Below, in pieces: positions 39,779-48,590 of a stretch of DNA of 64,000 nt. Numbering within the stretch: position 1 is the first letter of the stretch; each line of letters opens with the position of its first letter. Under the pieces are notes generated by a model that was not told where the DNA came from, did not search any database, and saw nothing but the letters and a program-made list of their open reading frames with translations. This stretch comes from Bacteroidota bacterium (GTDB lineage: Bacteria; Bacteroidota; Bacteroidia; NS11-12g; UBA955), in assembly GCA_030834125.1 (NCBI GenBank), contig JAURFW010000007.1, positions 1 to 64,000 of the forward strand, given 5' to 3'. A program made the translations under genes and the position numbers.

Positions 39779-41206
39779 TTAGTTCGCTTTTTCTGTGAGT
39801 ATTCTATAATCATTAGTGAACATGTAATCCAATATTATTTTTCTCAAAATGCACTCATATTTGGAGGAAATATAATTCTGTTCAGCAGCAACCTCGTTAT
39901 TCTTGGCTAATTGCAATTCGTAGTATGAGGCTTGGCCATTGTTGAAGCGAATTTGAACAAAGTCAAGATTCTTCTTTTGTGACTCATAATTTTCGCGCAT
40001 TGCTTGAAACTGACTTGAAGCATTCTCAAAACTTTGCAAGGCGTTCATCACATCATTTATTATGGTTTGTTTAATTCTATCAGCGTTTATCTCACTTTGT
40101 ATAAGTGCAATTTTCGCTCTTGTGATGTTATTTCTATTCTGAAACTGATTGTATATAGGAACACTCAAAGTTGCTCCAAAACTTTGCCCAAAATTATCTT
40201 TTAGTTGCTTATTAAAGTCAATAGTAGATGCGGTATATTCAAAAGTAGGGGCCTCCACAATTTCATTGGTGCCTTTTACAAATCCTACAGGCTGCATGCC
40301 TGTTACATTATACCCAGTAATTGATTTTGCATTATCCGAGTATACGGAAGATAAATTACCACCAATTGAAAGATTAGGGGAGTAAGCTCCTTTGGCTATT
40401 TGAATACCTAATTGTGCACTTTGGATTTTGAGTTGAGCAGCTTTATAATCTGGTCTTCTTGTTAATGCTGTATCAATCATCTCCTTAGATGAAATAGGAT
40501 AAGTTAAAATTTCTGGAGTTATACCGTCCATCGTTTGAATCTCAAACGATTCATCGTGTGGTATTAATAACATATTTCTAAGCACAAGAAGCGCATTCAA
40601 GTGTTGATTTCTCACTTGAGCTAAATTTGATTGCGCTGCAGACCATTGAGCCTTAGAAGCTAATACAGTTCCTTCATTGGTGGCACCTAAAGCAAATGTT
40701 TTTTCAACACGCTTTAATTCCTGCAATAGGGTGGAAACATTTAACTCAGCCGCTTTCACCTGCTCATTAGTTTGCAAGCAACTTAAATAAGCCAATGCTA
40801 CATTTAGGACTATATTTTGTTGGTTTTGTAAATGATCAAGTTTGGTAGCAGATGTATTCATTTTACTCTGCTTTATACCATTCATTATACGTCTACCAGA
40901 AAATAGTGTCCACCCGCCTTGGATTTGCAATGAGGTATTGCCCACGGTAGATTGTACAAACTGATTGGTAAATCGATCAATACTTCTTCCGCTCTGATAA
41001 AATTGCCCAAAGTTTCCATTTAAAGTAGGTGTAAGTTGCATTTTACTTTGTTCCTCTGCAATCTCAGCCTGATTAATATTTAATTGAGAAAGTCTTATAT
41101 CTAAATTAGATTCTAGAGCAATTTTAATGCACTGTTGTAGAGAGTATTGTGCATTCAATTGCGGAGCTATCAAGACACTCCCTAACAAAACGATAATAAA
41201 TCGCAT
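39779..41206 (-). CDS. TolC-family outer membrane efflux protein
   Basis: A 475-residue outer-membrane factor with a signal peptide (RFIIVLLGSVLIAPQLNAQ). Two repeated OEP units are visible, beginning YSLQQCIKIALESNLDIRLSQLNINQAEIA and near 220-300 (RRPDYKAAQLKIQSAQLGIQIAKGAYSP). Long helical hairpins are predicted (VRFNNGQASYYELQLAKNN). It is first in a two-gene operon with the adaptor. It is divergent from the cobalamin riboswitch/btuB region. Confidence 0.94.
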   Translation of the reverse strand: MRFIIVLLGSVLIAPQLNAQYSLQQCIKIALESNLDIRLSQLNINQAEIAEEQSKMQLTPTLNGNFGQFYQSGRSIDRFTNQFVQSTVGNTSLQIQGGWTLFSGRRIMNGIKQSKMNTSATKLDHLQNQQNIVLNVALAYLSCLQTNEQVKAAELNVSTLLQELKRVEKTFALGATNEGTVLASKAQWSAAQSNLAQVRNQHLNALLVLRNMLLIPHDESFEIQTMDGITPEILTYPISSKEMIDTALTRRPDYKAAQLKIQSAQLGIQIAKGAYSPNLSIGGNLSSVYSDNAKSITGYNVTGMQPVGFVKGTNEIVEAPTFEYTASTIDFNKQLKDNFGQSFGATLSVPIYNQFQNRNNITRAKIALIQSEINADRIKQTIINDVMNALQSFENASSQFQAMRENYESQKKNLDFVQIRFNNGQASYYELQLAKNNEVAAEQNYISSKYECILRKIILDYMFTNDYRILTEKAN

Positions 41207-41210
41207 AAAG

Positions 41211-41218
41211 CAAATGTA
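41211..41218 (-). promoter_or_regulatory. Candidate -7 box for the tolC-adaptor operon
   Basis: Minus-strand TACATTTG, an exact TAnnTTTG match, ends 4 bases before the ATG at 41206. No -33 element is evident. Confidence 0.4.
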
Positions 41219-41319
41219 TTGCCGTTTGATAAGGATTTCATCATAGGTATCGATTGAAATTAGATTACTTCGATAAAATCGTGTGGAAAAAATGACAATA
41301 AAGAAATAAACAATACTAG

Positions 41320-41327
41320 TAGTTTTG
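41320..41327 (+). promoter_or_regulatory. Candidate -7 box driving the cobalamin riboswitch transcript
   Basis: TAGTTTTG matches TAnnTTTG exactly. The predicted start, about 6-8 bases downstream, falls just before the first conserved riboswitch helix, which is the expected spacing for a riboswitch promoter. The 41207-41319 stretch otherwise shows only A+T-rich sequence. Confidence 0.5.
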
Positions 41328-41334
41328 CCATTGA

Positions 41335-41592
41335 GTTTTGGTTTTTCAATCCACGGCTGGGATGGAAAACGAAAAGGGAACTTCGGTGTAATTCCGAGAC
41401 TGTACCCGCAGCTGTAACCTCATGAATTGGGAGAAGCATCTGAGCCACTGAGAAATCGGGAAGGCGCTTCAACTGAGGAAGTCAGAAGACCTGCCAACGC
41501 TCACAAAGTAAGTCGGCTTTCGGGAATAAAAGCTCGCTGCGTTCGATTATTTCGTCCTAGCAATCCCTACACCCGAAAACTGCATATGCGTT
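41335..41592 (+). promoter_or_regulatory. Cobalamin (adenosylcobalamin-type) riboswitch and expression platform
   Basis: The conserved cobalamin core is easily read: GGGAACTTCGGTGTAATTCC (from 41376), then GACTGTACCCGCAGCTGTAA (from 41398), and the B12 box AAGTCAGAAGACCTGCC (41479-41495). Downstream, TTTCGGG (41518-41524) can pair with CCCGAAA (41572-41578), only 14 bases before the btuB ATG, forming a plausible expression platform that blocks translation start. It should turn the downstream operon off when cobalamin is plentiful. Exact ends are estimates. Confidence 0.93.
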
Positions 41593-43440
41593 ATGTTAGG
41601 TTCAATACTGTATACAGCATTATGTGCGTGGAGTGCCGGAGATAGTCTTCTTCTTACTCCCGTAGATACAGTATTTATTAATAAAACAAGAGCAGATTTT
41701 GCAAGTGTTGGTAGGTTAAAGGTTAGAATCTCGAATAACAATCAAGCCCAAACATTAACCGATGTGATGGGTACTACAGGTACTTTTTTTAAGCAATACG
41801 GACCCGCCGGTAGTGCCACTATCTCAAAAAGAGGAGCTGATGCATCTCAAACACAAGTAATTTGGAATGGGCTCCCAATAAATCATCCTATGCTTGGGAT
41901 GATGGATTTTAACAATATTTCTGCAATAGGAAACGATGAAATGTACATCATTGAAGGTGGAAATTCCTCAATGTTTGGTTCAGGCAGTGTTGGTGGAATT
42001 GTTGTACTTAACAATCAACCAAATTTTACAAAAAAAGTAGCGGCTCAAATTAACAGTGGAATTAACTCCATATCAAATTATCGCAACTCGGCTGATGTTA
42101 AAGTTTCAAATGAAAAATGGTATTGGAATATAGACCTAAGCTCTATTTATAACTTTAATCGTTTCAATTATTTTGAAAATGGGAAAACCATTTTGTGGGA
42201 TAAAACAAAATTTTATCAAAACACATTTAAAAATACACTTGCACACAAAATCAATAAGCAAGATCAATTCAAGTGGTCTACAGACTTAGGTGAGGTTTAT
42301 CGAGAGATTGGTAATTCTACGCTTGCTGAACAATCAGACTTTTATTTGCGATCGGTATTGGACTACAATAAGATCTTTGGAGAATTTCAAATCAATCAAA
42401 AGATCGGTTATACCTATGATCGAATTGCTTATGCCGATGCGCCTATTTTTAAACTGATTCCTGATAGCAGCTTTGCAACTATGTACTTCTCACAAACAGA
42501 ACTTTCTTGGCAAAACTCCTTAGGGAATGCATTACTTGGTTTCGATTATCAGCGCCAAGAAGGAAAATCTGCGCATTATTTTAAAGATGCGACAAGAAAT
42601 TTACCAGCCGCATTTATTGCTTGGATGACTGAATTAAAAAATGCGAAAATTGCATTCGATTCAAGATATGAAATTAATGGAGGTTTTTGGTCTGGGGCGT
42701 TTAATATTGAATCCCACTTAATGGAGGATTTAAAGTCAAGATTCAATGTTAACAAAAGCTTCAGAAGACCCACTTTGAACGACTTATACTGGGTTAACAC
42801 ATCCTCAGAGTTTCCTCAATTATTAAATGAATCAGGTTGGAGTACCGAAATAGGATTAGATTATTTTTTGAAGGTAGGTAATAACACAATCTTACCTTCT
42901 GTAACAATATATTATCGGGAGTTAAGCAACCCGATATCATGGCAACCAAAGCCAAATGGTTTATGGAGGCCAATGAATTTACATTATGGGACCTATAATG
43001 GATTGCAGATTGGTTTAGACTGGGGAATTATTAGAAAGTATTCAACTTGGAATTTTAACTACAAAAGTGAATGGGTAAATGCCTGGGTAATCAAGAAGGA
43101 TAATATAGGTACAGGTGATGTTTCAAGGCCAATTTTTATTCCGGATTGGACACATAATGCAAAGTTCTCATGGAATTGTGGTAACATTAGTTTACACTCG
43201 GTTTACCATTACAGAGGATCCCGATTTATTACTTCGGATAATAGTGATTGGTTAAATAGTTACTCCATCGTTGATTTTGGTGGTTCGTACCAAGTAAAAC
43301 TAGCACCCAAATCTAAATATATAATTCTGTTGGGTATAGATATTCAGAATGCGTTGAATGAGCAGTATCAGAATATGCCAGGAAGACCAATGCCAACTAG
43401 AAGTATTTCAATTAATTGTACAATAAAATTTAATAGATAA
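41593..43440 (+). CDS. btuB: TonB-dependent cobalamin receptor (BtuB-like)
   Basis: A 615-residue outer-membrane receptor. A short signal segment (LGSILYTALCAWSAG) precedes the plug domain (QTLTDVMGTTGTFFKQYG ... RGADASQTQVIWNGLPI ... GNSSMFGSGSVGGIVVLNN, about 50-150). The 22-strand barrel fills the rest and ends in SISINCTIKFNR. The riboswitch directly upstream and the BtuG-like gene downstream identify cobalamin as the ligand. The ATG at 41593 is the only start compatible with the signal peptide. Its stop overlaps the next ATG by one base. Confidence 0.92.
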   Translation: MLGSILYTALCAWSAGDSLLLTPVDTVFINKTRADFASVGRLKVRISNNNQAQTLTDVMGTTGTFFKQYGPAGSATISKRGADASQTQVIWNGLPINHPMLGMMDFNNISAIGNDEMYIIEGGNSSMFGSGSVGGIVVLNNQPNFTKKVAAQINSGINSISNYRNSADVKVSNEKWYWNIDLSSIYNFNRFNYFENGKTILWDKTKFYQNTFKNTLAHKINKQDQFKWSTDLGEVYREIGNSTLAEQSDFYLRSVLDYNKIFGEFQINQKIGYTYDRIAYADAPIFKLIPDSSFATMYFSQTELSWQNSLGNALLGFDYQRQEGKSAHYFKDATRNLPAAFIAWMTELKNAKIAFDSRYEINGGFWSGAFNIESHLMEDLKSRFNVNKSFRRPTLNDLYWVNTSSEFPQLLNESGWSTEIGLDYFLKVGNNTILPSVTIYYRELSNPISWQPKPNGLWRPMNLHYGTYNGLQIGLDWGIIRKYSTWNFNYKSEWVNAWVIKKDNIGTGDVSRPIFIPDWTHNAKFSWNCGNISLHSVYHYRGSRFITSDNSDWLNSYSIVDFGGSYQVKLAPKSKYIILLGIDIQNALNEQYQNMPGRPMPTRSISINCTIKFNR

Positions 43441-44408
43441 TGAAAAAAATATTCAGTCTAACAATTCTAGGATTATGTTTATCCTTTCTCAATGCTCAAA
43501 CCGAGGTGAAGTTTCATTTTGACATTTTAGAATCAAACATTGGTACGGATAGTTATTGGGATGGATCCAATGGGGTTGATACAGTTTCTTTCTCGCAAGA
43601 TAATTACTATTTGGAGATGATTATGGGTTGGGATACTAGTTTTGGTGGTTATTCCACCGGACCTTGGGCATTTTCAACCAAAGTTGATACAACAGAAGAA
43701 ACTAGCGATTTTACTAAACATTTATATTGTGCTAGACCAGGGAGCGGGGCGGAATCAACTCCTGTATATGCAATAGGATTTAATGGAGCCCACCTTCTCA
43801 ATAAAAGTCCACTTTTGTCTACTCAAAGGGTTAAAGGGTTCTATATTGCCAATACTACCTATGCGGTAAATAGTATGTTATTCGGTGATCAAATTGGTAA
43901 GAAATTTAATTACGATGATAAGGACTCATTTGTCCTAAAGATTTACTCTTATGTTTCAAATGAATTAGTTGATTCAACTATGGTTTACCTCGCAGACTTC
44001 AGAACACCGGGTTCCTCAGGGATATTGAAATCGTGGCAATTTGTTGAGTTTACAGAATATTTTGATAGCTTGAATTTTCAACTTTATAGTTCAGATAATG
44101 GGCAATGGGGGATGAATACTCCGGCATTTTTTGCTTTAGATGGGGTTGTATTGGAAAACTCAAATTCAAAAAGTAAACTAATTAAATCATCGGTTTCATT
44201 ATATCCTAATCCAGCTAAAAACTTTTTTAAAGTTAATGCAGAGACCAGCGTTTCAGAACTATTTGCTTATGATGTTAAAGGGCAGAAATTTAAGCTAAAA
44301 GCAAATATAGGTGGTGTCTTTGCCATTAATCACTTACCTGCTGGTTTGTACTTTACTGAGGCAAGCATTAATGGTCAAAAAGTCTTTAACAAACTCATCA
44401 AAGAATAA
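43440..44408 (+). CDS. DUF4465 protein with type IX secretion C-terminal sorting domain
   Basis: A 322-residue protein with a signal peptide (KKIFSLTILGLCLSFLNAQ). The central ~220 residues match DUF4465 (GSDSYWDGSNG-like start, then YSTGPWAFSTKVDT; DSTMVYLADFR; FFALDGVVLEN). The last ~70 residues form a T9SS type A sorting domain (SLYPNPAKNFFKVNAE ... LPAGLYFTEASINGQK ... KLIKE). It is therefore predicted to be surface-attached or secreted. Its place between btuB and a BtuG-like gene, under the riboswitch, suggests B12 capture, but binding itself is inferred. Confidence 0.87.
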   Translation: MKKIFSLTILGLCLSFLNAQTEVKFHFDILESNIGTDSYWDGSNGVDTVSFSQDNYYLEMIMGWDTSFGGYSTGPWAFSTKVDTTEETSDFTKHLYCARPGSGAESTPVYAIGFNGAHLLNKSPLLSTQRVKGFYIANTTYAVNSMLFGDQIGKKFNYDDKDSFVLKIYSYVSNELVDSTMVYLADFRTPGSSGILKSWQFVEFTEYFDSLNFQLYSSDNGQWGMNTPAFFALDGVVLENSNSKSKLIKSSVSLYPNPAKNFFKVNAETSVSELFAYDVKGQKFKLKANIGGVFAINHLPAGLYFTEASINGQKVFNKLIKE

Positions 44409-45443
44409 ATGCATAAGGTTATAATATCTTTATTTATTTCGTTGATTTTTGCTGGTTGTTACAAACACCCAGATAATACTAAGCAAGATTACACAGAGCA
44501 GGATTCAAAAGTCGCCATTCTTTGTGAAGGGAATTTTAATTGGCAAAATGCACGTTTAGATATTTGGAATAGCCAAACAGGCGATTACTATGACAGAGTG
44601 TTTGAACAGGCCAATTTAGCCGCGCTTGGAGATGTCCTTCAATCGGGCTTTCACCTTAATAATTCGCTTTATATGGTTGTGAACAATAGCGGAAAAATCG
44701 TTAAAGTTAACGACCAAAAATTCACAATAGAAGTACAAAATATCGATTTGGTTTCCCCTAGATATGCGGCTGAAGCAAATGGGCGAATCTATATAACGGA
44801 TTTGATGAATAATGGGATCATGGTATTGGATTCTCAACATCTTGGGCGACTTGGATTTATTAGGAATTTAGATTCTCAAATAACATCATTTGAAGGTTGG
44901 ACGGAGCAGGTTTTACATTGGAATAACTACATTGCCGTCGCCTCGGTTTCTGGTGATATTTTATTAATTGATCCCGTGAAAATTGAAGCTTATAAAAGGA
45001 TCCCCACCGAACTTGGCTGTAAATACTTGAAAATTTCAAAAAACGGTGACTTATGGGCCGCTTGTTCAATTGATGGAAATTCATCCATTCACCAAATAGG
45101 TAAGGACTTAATTGTCCTCAAAAGTATAAGTTTACCTTCGGGATTAAATCTTAATCAACTTGTATATTTACCTGAAAAGGATTGTTTTTTTACTCTAGTA
45201 AACGGAAATTTAATGAGATTTGAATCAAGCACTTCATCTTTTAATGATTGGAAGAAAATCGTGATTTCTAACGCCGTTAATTTGTATGGATTGGGAGTGG
45301 ATACTGAAAATAATAAAATCTTCATCACAGATGCAAAAGACTATGTTAGCAAGGGGGAGGTTATTGTTTTGGATAGTGCTGAAGTTGAAATAACACGTTT
45401 ATCAACTGGTGTTATTCCTAATGGAATTGTGATTTTAGACTGA
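44409..45443 (+). CDS. BtuG-like surface lipoprotein (beta-propeller, DUF5074-type)
   Basis: A 344-residue lipoprotein; the signal HKVIISLFISLIFAGC has its lipid-site Cys at 17. The mature part shows repeated four-strand blades (LNNSLYMVVNNSGKIVKV; ANGRIYITDLMNNGIMVL; WNNYIAVASVSGDILLID; ENNKIFITDAKDYVSKGEVIVLD), that is, a beta-propeller, ending in ITRLSTGVIPNGIVIL. Bacteroides BtuG proteins are surface propellers that bind cobalamin tightly and cap BtuB. Homology is judged by fold pattern and operon context. It starts right after the DUF4465 stop and ends the operon. Confidence 0.82.
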   Translation: MHKVIISLFISLIFAGCYKHPDNTKQDYTEQDSKVAILCEGNFNWQNARLDIWNSQTGDYYDRVFEQANLAALGDVLQSGFHLNNSLYMVVNNSGKIVKVNDQKFTIEVQNIDLVSPRYAAEANGRIYITDLMNNGIMVLDSQHLGRLGFIRNLDSQITSFEGWTEQVLHWNNYIAVASVSGDILLIDPVKIEAYKRIPTELGCKYLKISKNGDLWAACSIDGNSSIHQIGKDLIVLKSISLPSGLNLNQLVYLPEKDCFFTLVNGNLMRFESSTSSFNDWKKIVISNAVNLYGLGVDTENNKIFITDAKDYVSKGEVIVLDSAEVEITRLSTGVIPNGIVILD

Positions 45444-45480
45444 ATCAACTTAAATAGCCTAGAAGTCAAGGAATAGAACT

Positions 45481-45488
45481 TATCTTTG
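45481..45488 (+). promoter_or_regulatory. Candidate -7 box for the LptF/LptG gene
   Basis: TATCTTTG is an exact TAnnTTTG match, 8 bases before the ATG at 45497. This lies inside the short gap after the B12 operon and suggests the permease gene is not under the riboswitch. Confidence 0.4.
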
Positions 45489-45496
45489 CTTTGCAA

Positions 45497-46942
45497 ATGC
45501 GCTTATTCCGATTGCAGAAGATCGATAAACTCGTACTCAAATCTTACATTGGACCTTTCTTGGTAACCTTTGCGTTGAGTTTGTTTTTATTTCTTATGCA
45601 ATTTTTATGGAAATATATTGACGAACTCGTAGGCAAGGGTATTCCACCCTTGACTATGCTTAAGTTAATCTGGCTATCGCTGGCAGATTTGGTTCCAATG
45701 GCTTTGCCTTTAACAGTTATGGTGGCTGGTTTAATGACTTTTGGAAATCTTTCTGAGAGTTTTGAATTGGTTGCAATGAAGGCAAACGGTATTTCACTGT
45801 TAAGAATACTACGACCTGTTTTTGTATTCATGTCAATTCTTGTTGTATCAAATTTTCTTTTCTTGAATTATGTAATTCCCAAAGCCAATTTGGAGTTTAA
45901 AGCCATGTTGCTAGATCTTCGGAAAAAGAAACCGGCATTTAATATAGATCCTGGTCAGTTTTACCAACAGATCGAACGCGTTGCAATTAGGGTTGGAGAA
46001 AAAGAAAAGGACAATGAGACTGTTCGCGATGTGCTTATTTACCAGCGCAAACAAGATGATTCCAAGCGTTTAGATGTGATTCGTGCAGATTGGGGGACTA
46101 TGGTTGTTTCTGACGATAAAAAGTTGCTAAATATTACACTGTATAATGGAGTAAGGTATGAGGAAATGACCACTGTGCAAGGATATAAAAACAATCTTCC
46201 ATTCAATCAAATGTATTTCAATAAGCAAAAAATGGTTATTGACTTATCTAGTCTTGATTTAACTTTTGCGAATAAAAAAAGAATGGCTACTGACTATCGC
46301 TTGTTAAATGTAGGTCAGTTATTATTGGAGATTGATTCGTTTGGCATGCGTATGGACGAACACTTCAAAAAGAATACTGGATATTTAAGTAGATTGATTC
46401 ATTATTCTCCTGTCTTTAAACCGGTTACAAACATAATTCAAAACCCTAACTTTGAATATTTCCCTTTAAAAAAGAAAGAGATTTATGAGAACTACGATTC
46501 ACTGAGATGGTCACGGATGCGATCATTAGCAGTATCTACAGCAAGGGGTGTAAAGGGTACTCTCGATGGTTATGCATCTACACAAGTGTATGAAAGAAAA
46601 GATGTTGCCCTGTATAAAAGTGAATTACATAAAAAGTTTGCATACAGCTTTTTATTAATGATGCTTTTCATGATTGCTGCACCGTTGGGAGCAATTATTA
46701 AAAAAGGAGGAATTGGTTTGCCGTTAGTCATTTCTGTATTGTTGTTTGTGGTATTTTATGCTATAAATATTACGGGAGAGAAAATGGGTAAGGAACTTAT
46801 TGTTCCCGTTTGGTTTGGAATGTGGATGAGTACTCTAGTTTTATTTCCTGTTGCACTTTTAATCACTTGGAAAGCCATCCGAGATCGATCGGTATTTGCT
46901 AGTTCTGGCAAATGGAAATTTTGGAAAAAGAAAAAAGTATGA
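45497..46942 (+). CDS. LptF/LptG (YjgP/YjgQ) family permease
   Basis: A 481-residue inner-membrane component of LPS export. Three N-terminal helices (FLVTFALSLFLFLMQFLWKYI; LADLVPMALPLTVMVAGLMTFG; PVFVFMSILVVSNFLFLNYV), a periplasmic jellyroll-like domain (about 120-370) and three C-terminal helices (about 380-470) match the family. The periplasmic part is longer than in E. coli. The ATG at 45497 is preferred to a TTG two codons earlier. The stop overlaps the glycosyltransferase ATG (ATGA). Confidence 0.93.
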   Translation: MRLFRLQKIDKLVLKSYIGPFLVTFALSLFLFLMQFLWKYIDELVGKGIPPLTMLKLIWLSLADLVPMALPLTVMVAGLMTFGNLSESFELVAMKANGISLLRILRPVFVFMSILVVSNFLFLNYVIPKANLEFKAMLLDLRKKKPAFNIDPGQFYQQIERVAIRVGEKEKDNETVRDVLIYQRKQDDSKRLDVIRADWGTMVVSDDKKLLNITLYNGVRYEEMTTVQGYKNNLPFNQMYFNKQKMVIDLSSLDLTFANKKRMATDYRLLNVGQLLLEIDSFGMRMDEHFKKNTGYLSRLIHYSPVFKPVTNIIQNPNFEYFPLKKKEIYENYDSLRWSRMRSLAVSTARGVKGTLDGYASTQVYERKDVALYKSELHKKFAYSFLLMMLFMIAAPLGAIIKKGGIGLPLVISVLLFVVFYAINITGEKMGKELIVPVWFGMWMSTLVLFPVALLITWKAIRDRSVFASSGKWKFWKKKKV

Positions 46943-48126
46943 GGATTTTAGTAGTTGGTAATAGAATACCATGGCCGCTGCATGATGGTGGTGCCATGGC
47001 GACTTATAACTTTCTCAAAAGTCTATCTATTAATCATCAGTTAACGTTCTTTTCCTACAACACTAAAAAACATTTTAACGATAAAAAATCAATCCAAGAT
47101 AACTTCAACTTTTGTGAGGTTGAAACTTATGAATTGGACGCAACACCTAATAATAAAAAAGCAATATTCAACACAATTACTAGTAGTGAAAGCTATTTTT
47201 TAAGTAGATATAGAAGTTTCAAAGCTGAAGTGCAATTATCTGAGTTACTAAAAAGAGGTAATTTTGATTTAGTAATAATTGAGGGATTGTATTCAGCTAA
47301 GTTCTTGCCGGTAATTAGAAAATTTTCCGAAGTGCCCGTGGTTTACAGAGCACATAATGTTGAATCAGAGATTTGGGGAAGAAATACCTTAAACAGTAAG
47401 AGTTTTTTAAAGAAAAACTTTCTTAATATTCAATCTAAACGATTGCAAAGTGAAGAATTGGAGTTTATAAAAAGTGTAGATGCCATTATTAGTATTTCCC
47501 CTTCAGATTCAAACTACTTCAGGAAAAATTCTAAATCACAATTATTTCAGTATTTACCCGGTTTTCCGTGGCTAATAAAAGAAAAATCTAAATTACAACC
47601 TTTACGAGTTTTTCATATAGGTTCAATGGAATGGGAAGCAAATAACGAGGCTGTAAATTGGTTTTTAAGAAAGATTTGGCCTTTGATATTGAGTGTTTTT
47701 CCGAATGCTGAATTTCATGTTGCAGGGAAAGGGTTGAGTAAAAGTGATAATAGATTTTTTATGAAAGGCGTATTTAATCATGGGGAAATTAAGGATGCTG
47801 AGGAATTTATGATTAATCATGGAGTTTGTGTAGTCCCCTTAAAAGCGGGAAGTGGTATTCGTATGAAATTGCTGCAGGCCATGTCTTTGTGCATTCCGTG
47901 TGTATCTACTACTATTGGAGCGCAAGGAATAGAGCTTAATAATAATCCAATACTCGTAGCAGATGACTCAGAAACATTCGCAAAACAAGTAGTTGCATTA
48001 CTATCAGACCACAGAAAAGCAATTGAATTAGGTAAAACTGCCCAAAAATATATCGAAACATACCACAGCGAGCCGAAGAACTTGGAGGAACTCAATATTT
48101 TTTTACAACAAGTTACCCACCATTAA
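46939..48126 (+). CDS. Glycosyltransferase, GT4-like
   Basis: A 395-residue GT-B fold enzyme starting at the ATG that overlaps the LptF/G stop. N-terminal acceptor domain: ILVVGNRIPWPLHDGGAMATY. C-terminal donor domain: HIGSMEWEANNEAVNWF, FHVAGKG, and VPLKAGSGIRMKLLQAMSLCIPCVSTTIGAQGI, which holds the GSG and E/G motifs of GT4. Substrate unknown; the neighbouring LPS permease suggests a cell-surface glycan. Its 3' end overlaps the converging GNAT gene by 14 bases. Confidence 0.88.
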   Translation: MRILVVGNRIPWPLHDGGAMATYNFLKSLSINHQLTFFSYNTKKHFNDKKSIQDNFNFCEVETYELDATPNNKKAIFNTITSSESYFLSRYRSFKAEVQLSELLKRGNFDLVIIEGLYSAKFLPVIRKFSEVPVVYRAHNVESEIWGRNTLNSKSFLKKNFLNIQSKRLQSEELEFIKSVDAIISISPSDSNYFRKNSKSQLFQYLPGFPWLIKEKSKLQPLRVFHIGSMEWEANNEAVNWFLRKIWPLILSVFPNAEFHVAGKGLSKSDNRFFMKGVFNHGEIKDAEEFMINHGVCVVPLKAGSGIRMKLLQAMSLCIPCVSTTIGAQGIELNNNPILVADDSETFAKQVVALLSDHRKAIELGKTAQKYIETYHSEPKNLEELNIFLQQVTHH

Positions 48127-48538
48127 AAATCATTTTGTAGTGGTCAATTCCAGCTTCTACAAATAATGATCCTGTGCGTTCAAATCCCAAATCAACATAG
48201 AAAGTTTCTGCATGAGTTTGAGAATGCAAATAAATAGTTTCACCCGTAGATTTTAGTGCATCTAAACAAGCATTTACTAAAGCCTTACCAATTCCTTTTC
48301 CTCTGTAGTTATCAAGCACTGCAAAGCGTTCCAGCTTCCAGCCAAAATCAGTCTTTCTGTACCTGCATGTACCAACAGTAATGCCATTAATTCTAGCTCT
48401 TAAATGAGTAGCGGTGGCATCAAATTTATCGTATTCTTCATCTGGTGGACAATTCTGTCCTATCACGAAAACTATCCTACGTACATCGAAGGTTTCTACT
48501 AGCTCTGAGGGGGAGGAAATCTCTTTAATCTCAATCAT
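48113..48538 (-). CDS. GNAT family N-acetyltransferase
   Basis: A 141-residue single GNAT domain. The acetyl-CoA-binding motif A is LERFAVLDNYRGKGIGKALV (about 70-89); the C-terminal half has LHSQTHAETFYVDLGFERTG, as in ElaA/YjcF-like members. Substrate unknown. It is divergent from the aldolase gene, and the two candidate -7 boxes lie within 20 bases of each other. Confidence 0.92.
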   Translation of the reverse strand: MIEIKEISSPSELVETFDVRRIVFVIGQNCPPDEEYDKFDATATHLRARINGITVGTCRYRKTDFGWKLERFAVLDNYRGKGIGKALVNACLDALKSTGETIYLHSQTHAETFYVDLGFERTGSLFVEAGIDHYKMIFNGG

Positions 48539-48551
48539 CCGGAAAAATGGT

Positions 48552-48559
48552 TAAATTTG
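48552..48559 (+). promoter_or_regulatory. Candidate -7 box for fbaB
   Basis: TAAATTTG, exact TAnnTTTG match, 31 bases before the aldolase ATG, leaving a leader of about 25 bases. No good -33 match. Confidence 0.4.
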
Positions 48560-48561
48560 CT

Positions 48562-48569
48562 CAAAATTA
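48562..48569 (-). promoter_or_regulatory. Candidate -7 box for the GNAT gene
   Basis: Minus-strand TAATTTTG, exact TAnnTTTG match, 23 bases before the GNAT ATG. It nearly abuts the opposite fbaB box, so the two promoters may interfere. Confidence 0.35.
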
Positions 48570-48590
48570 ATAACTAAAAGCTAGAAAGTA

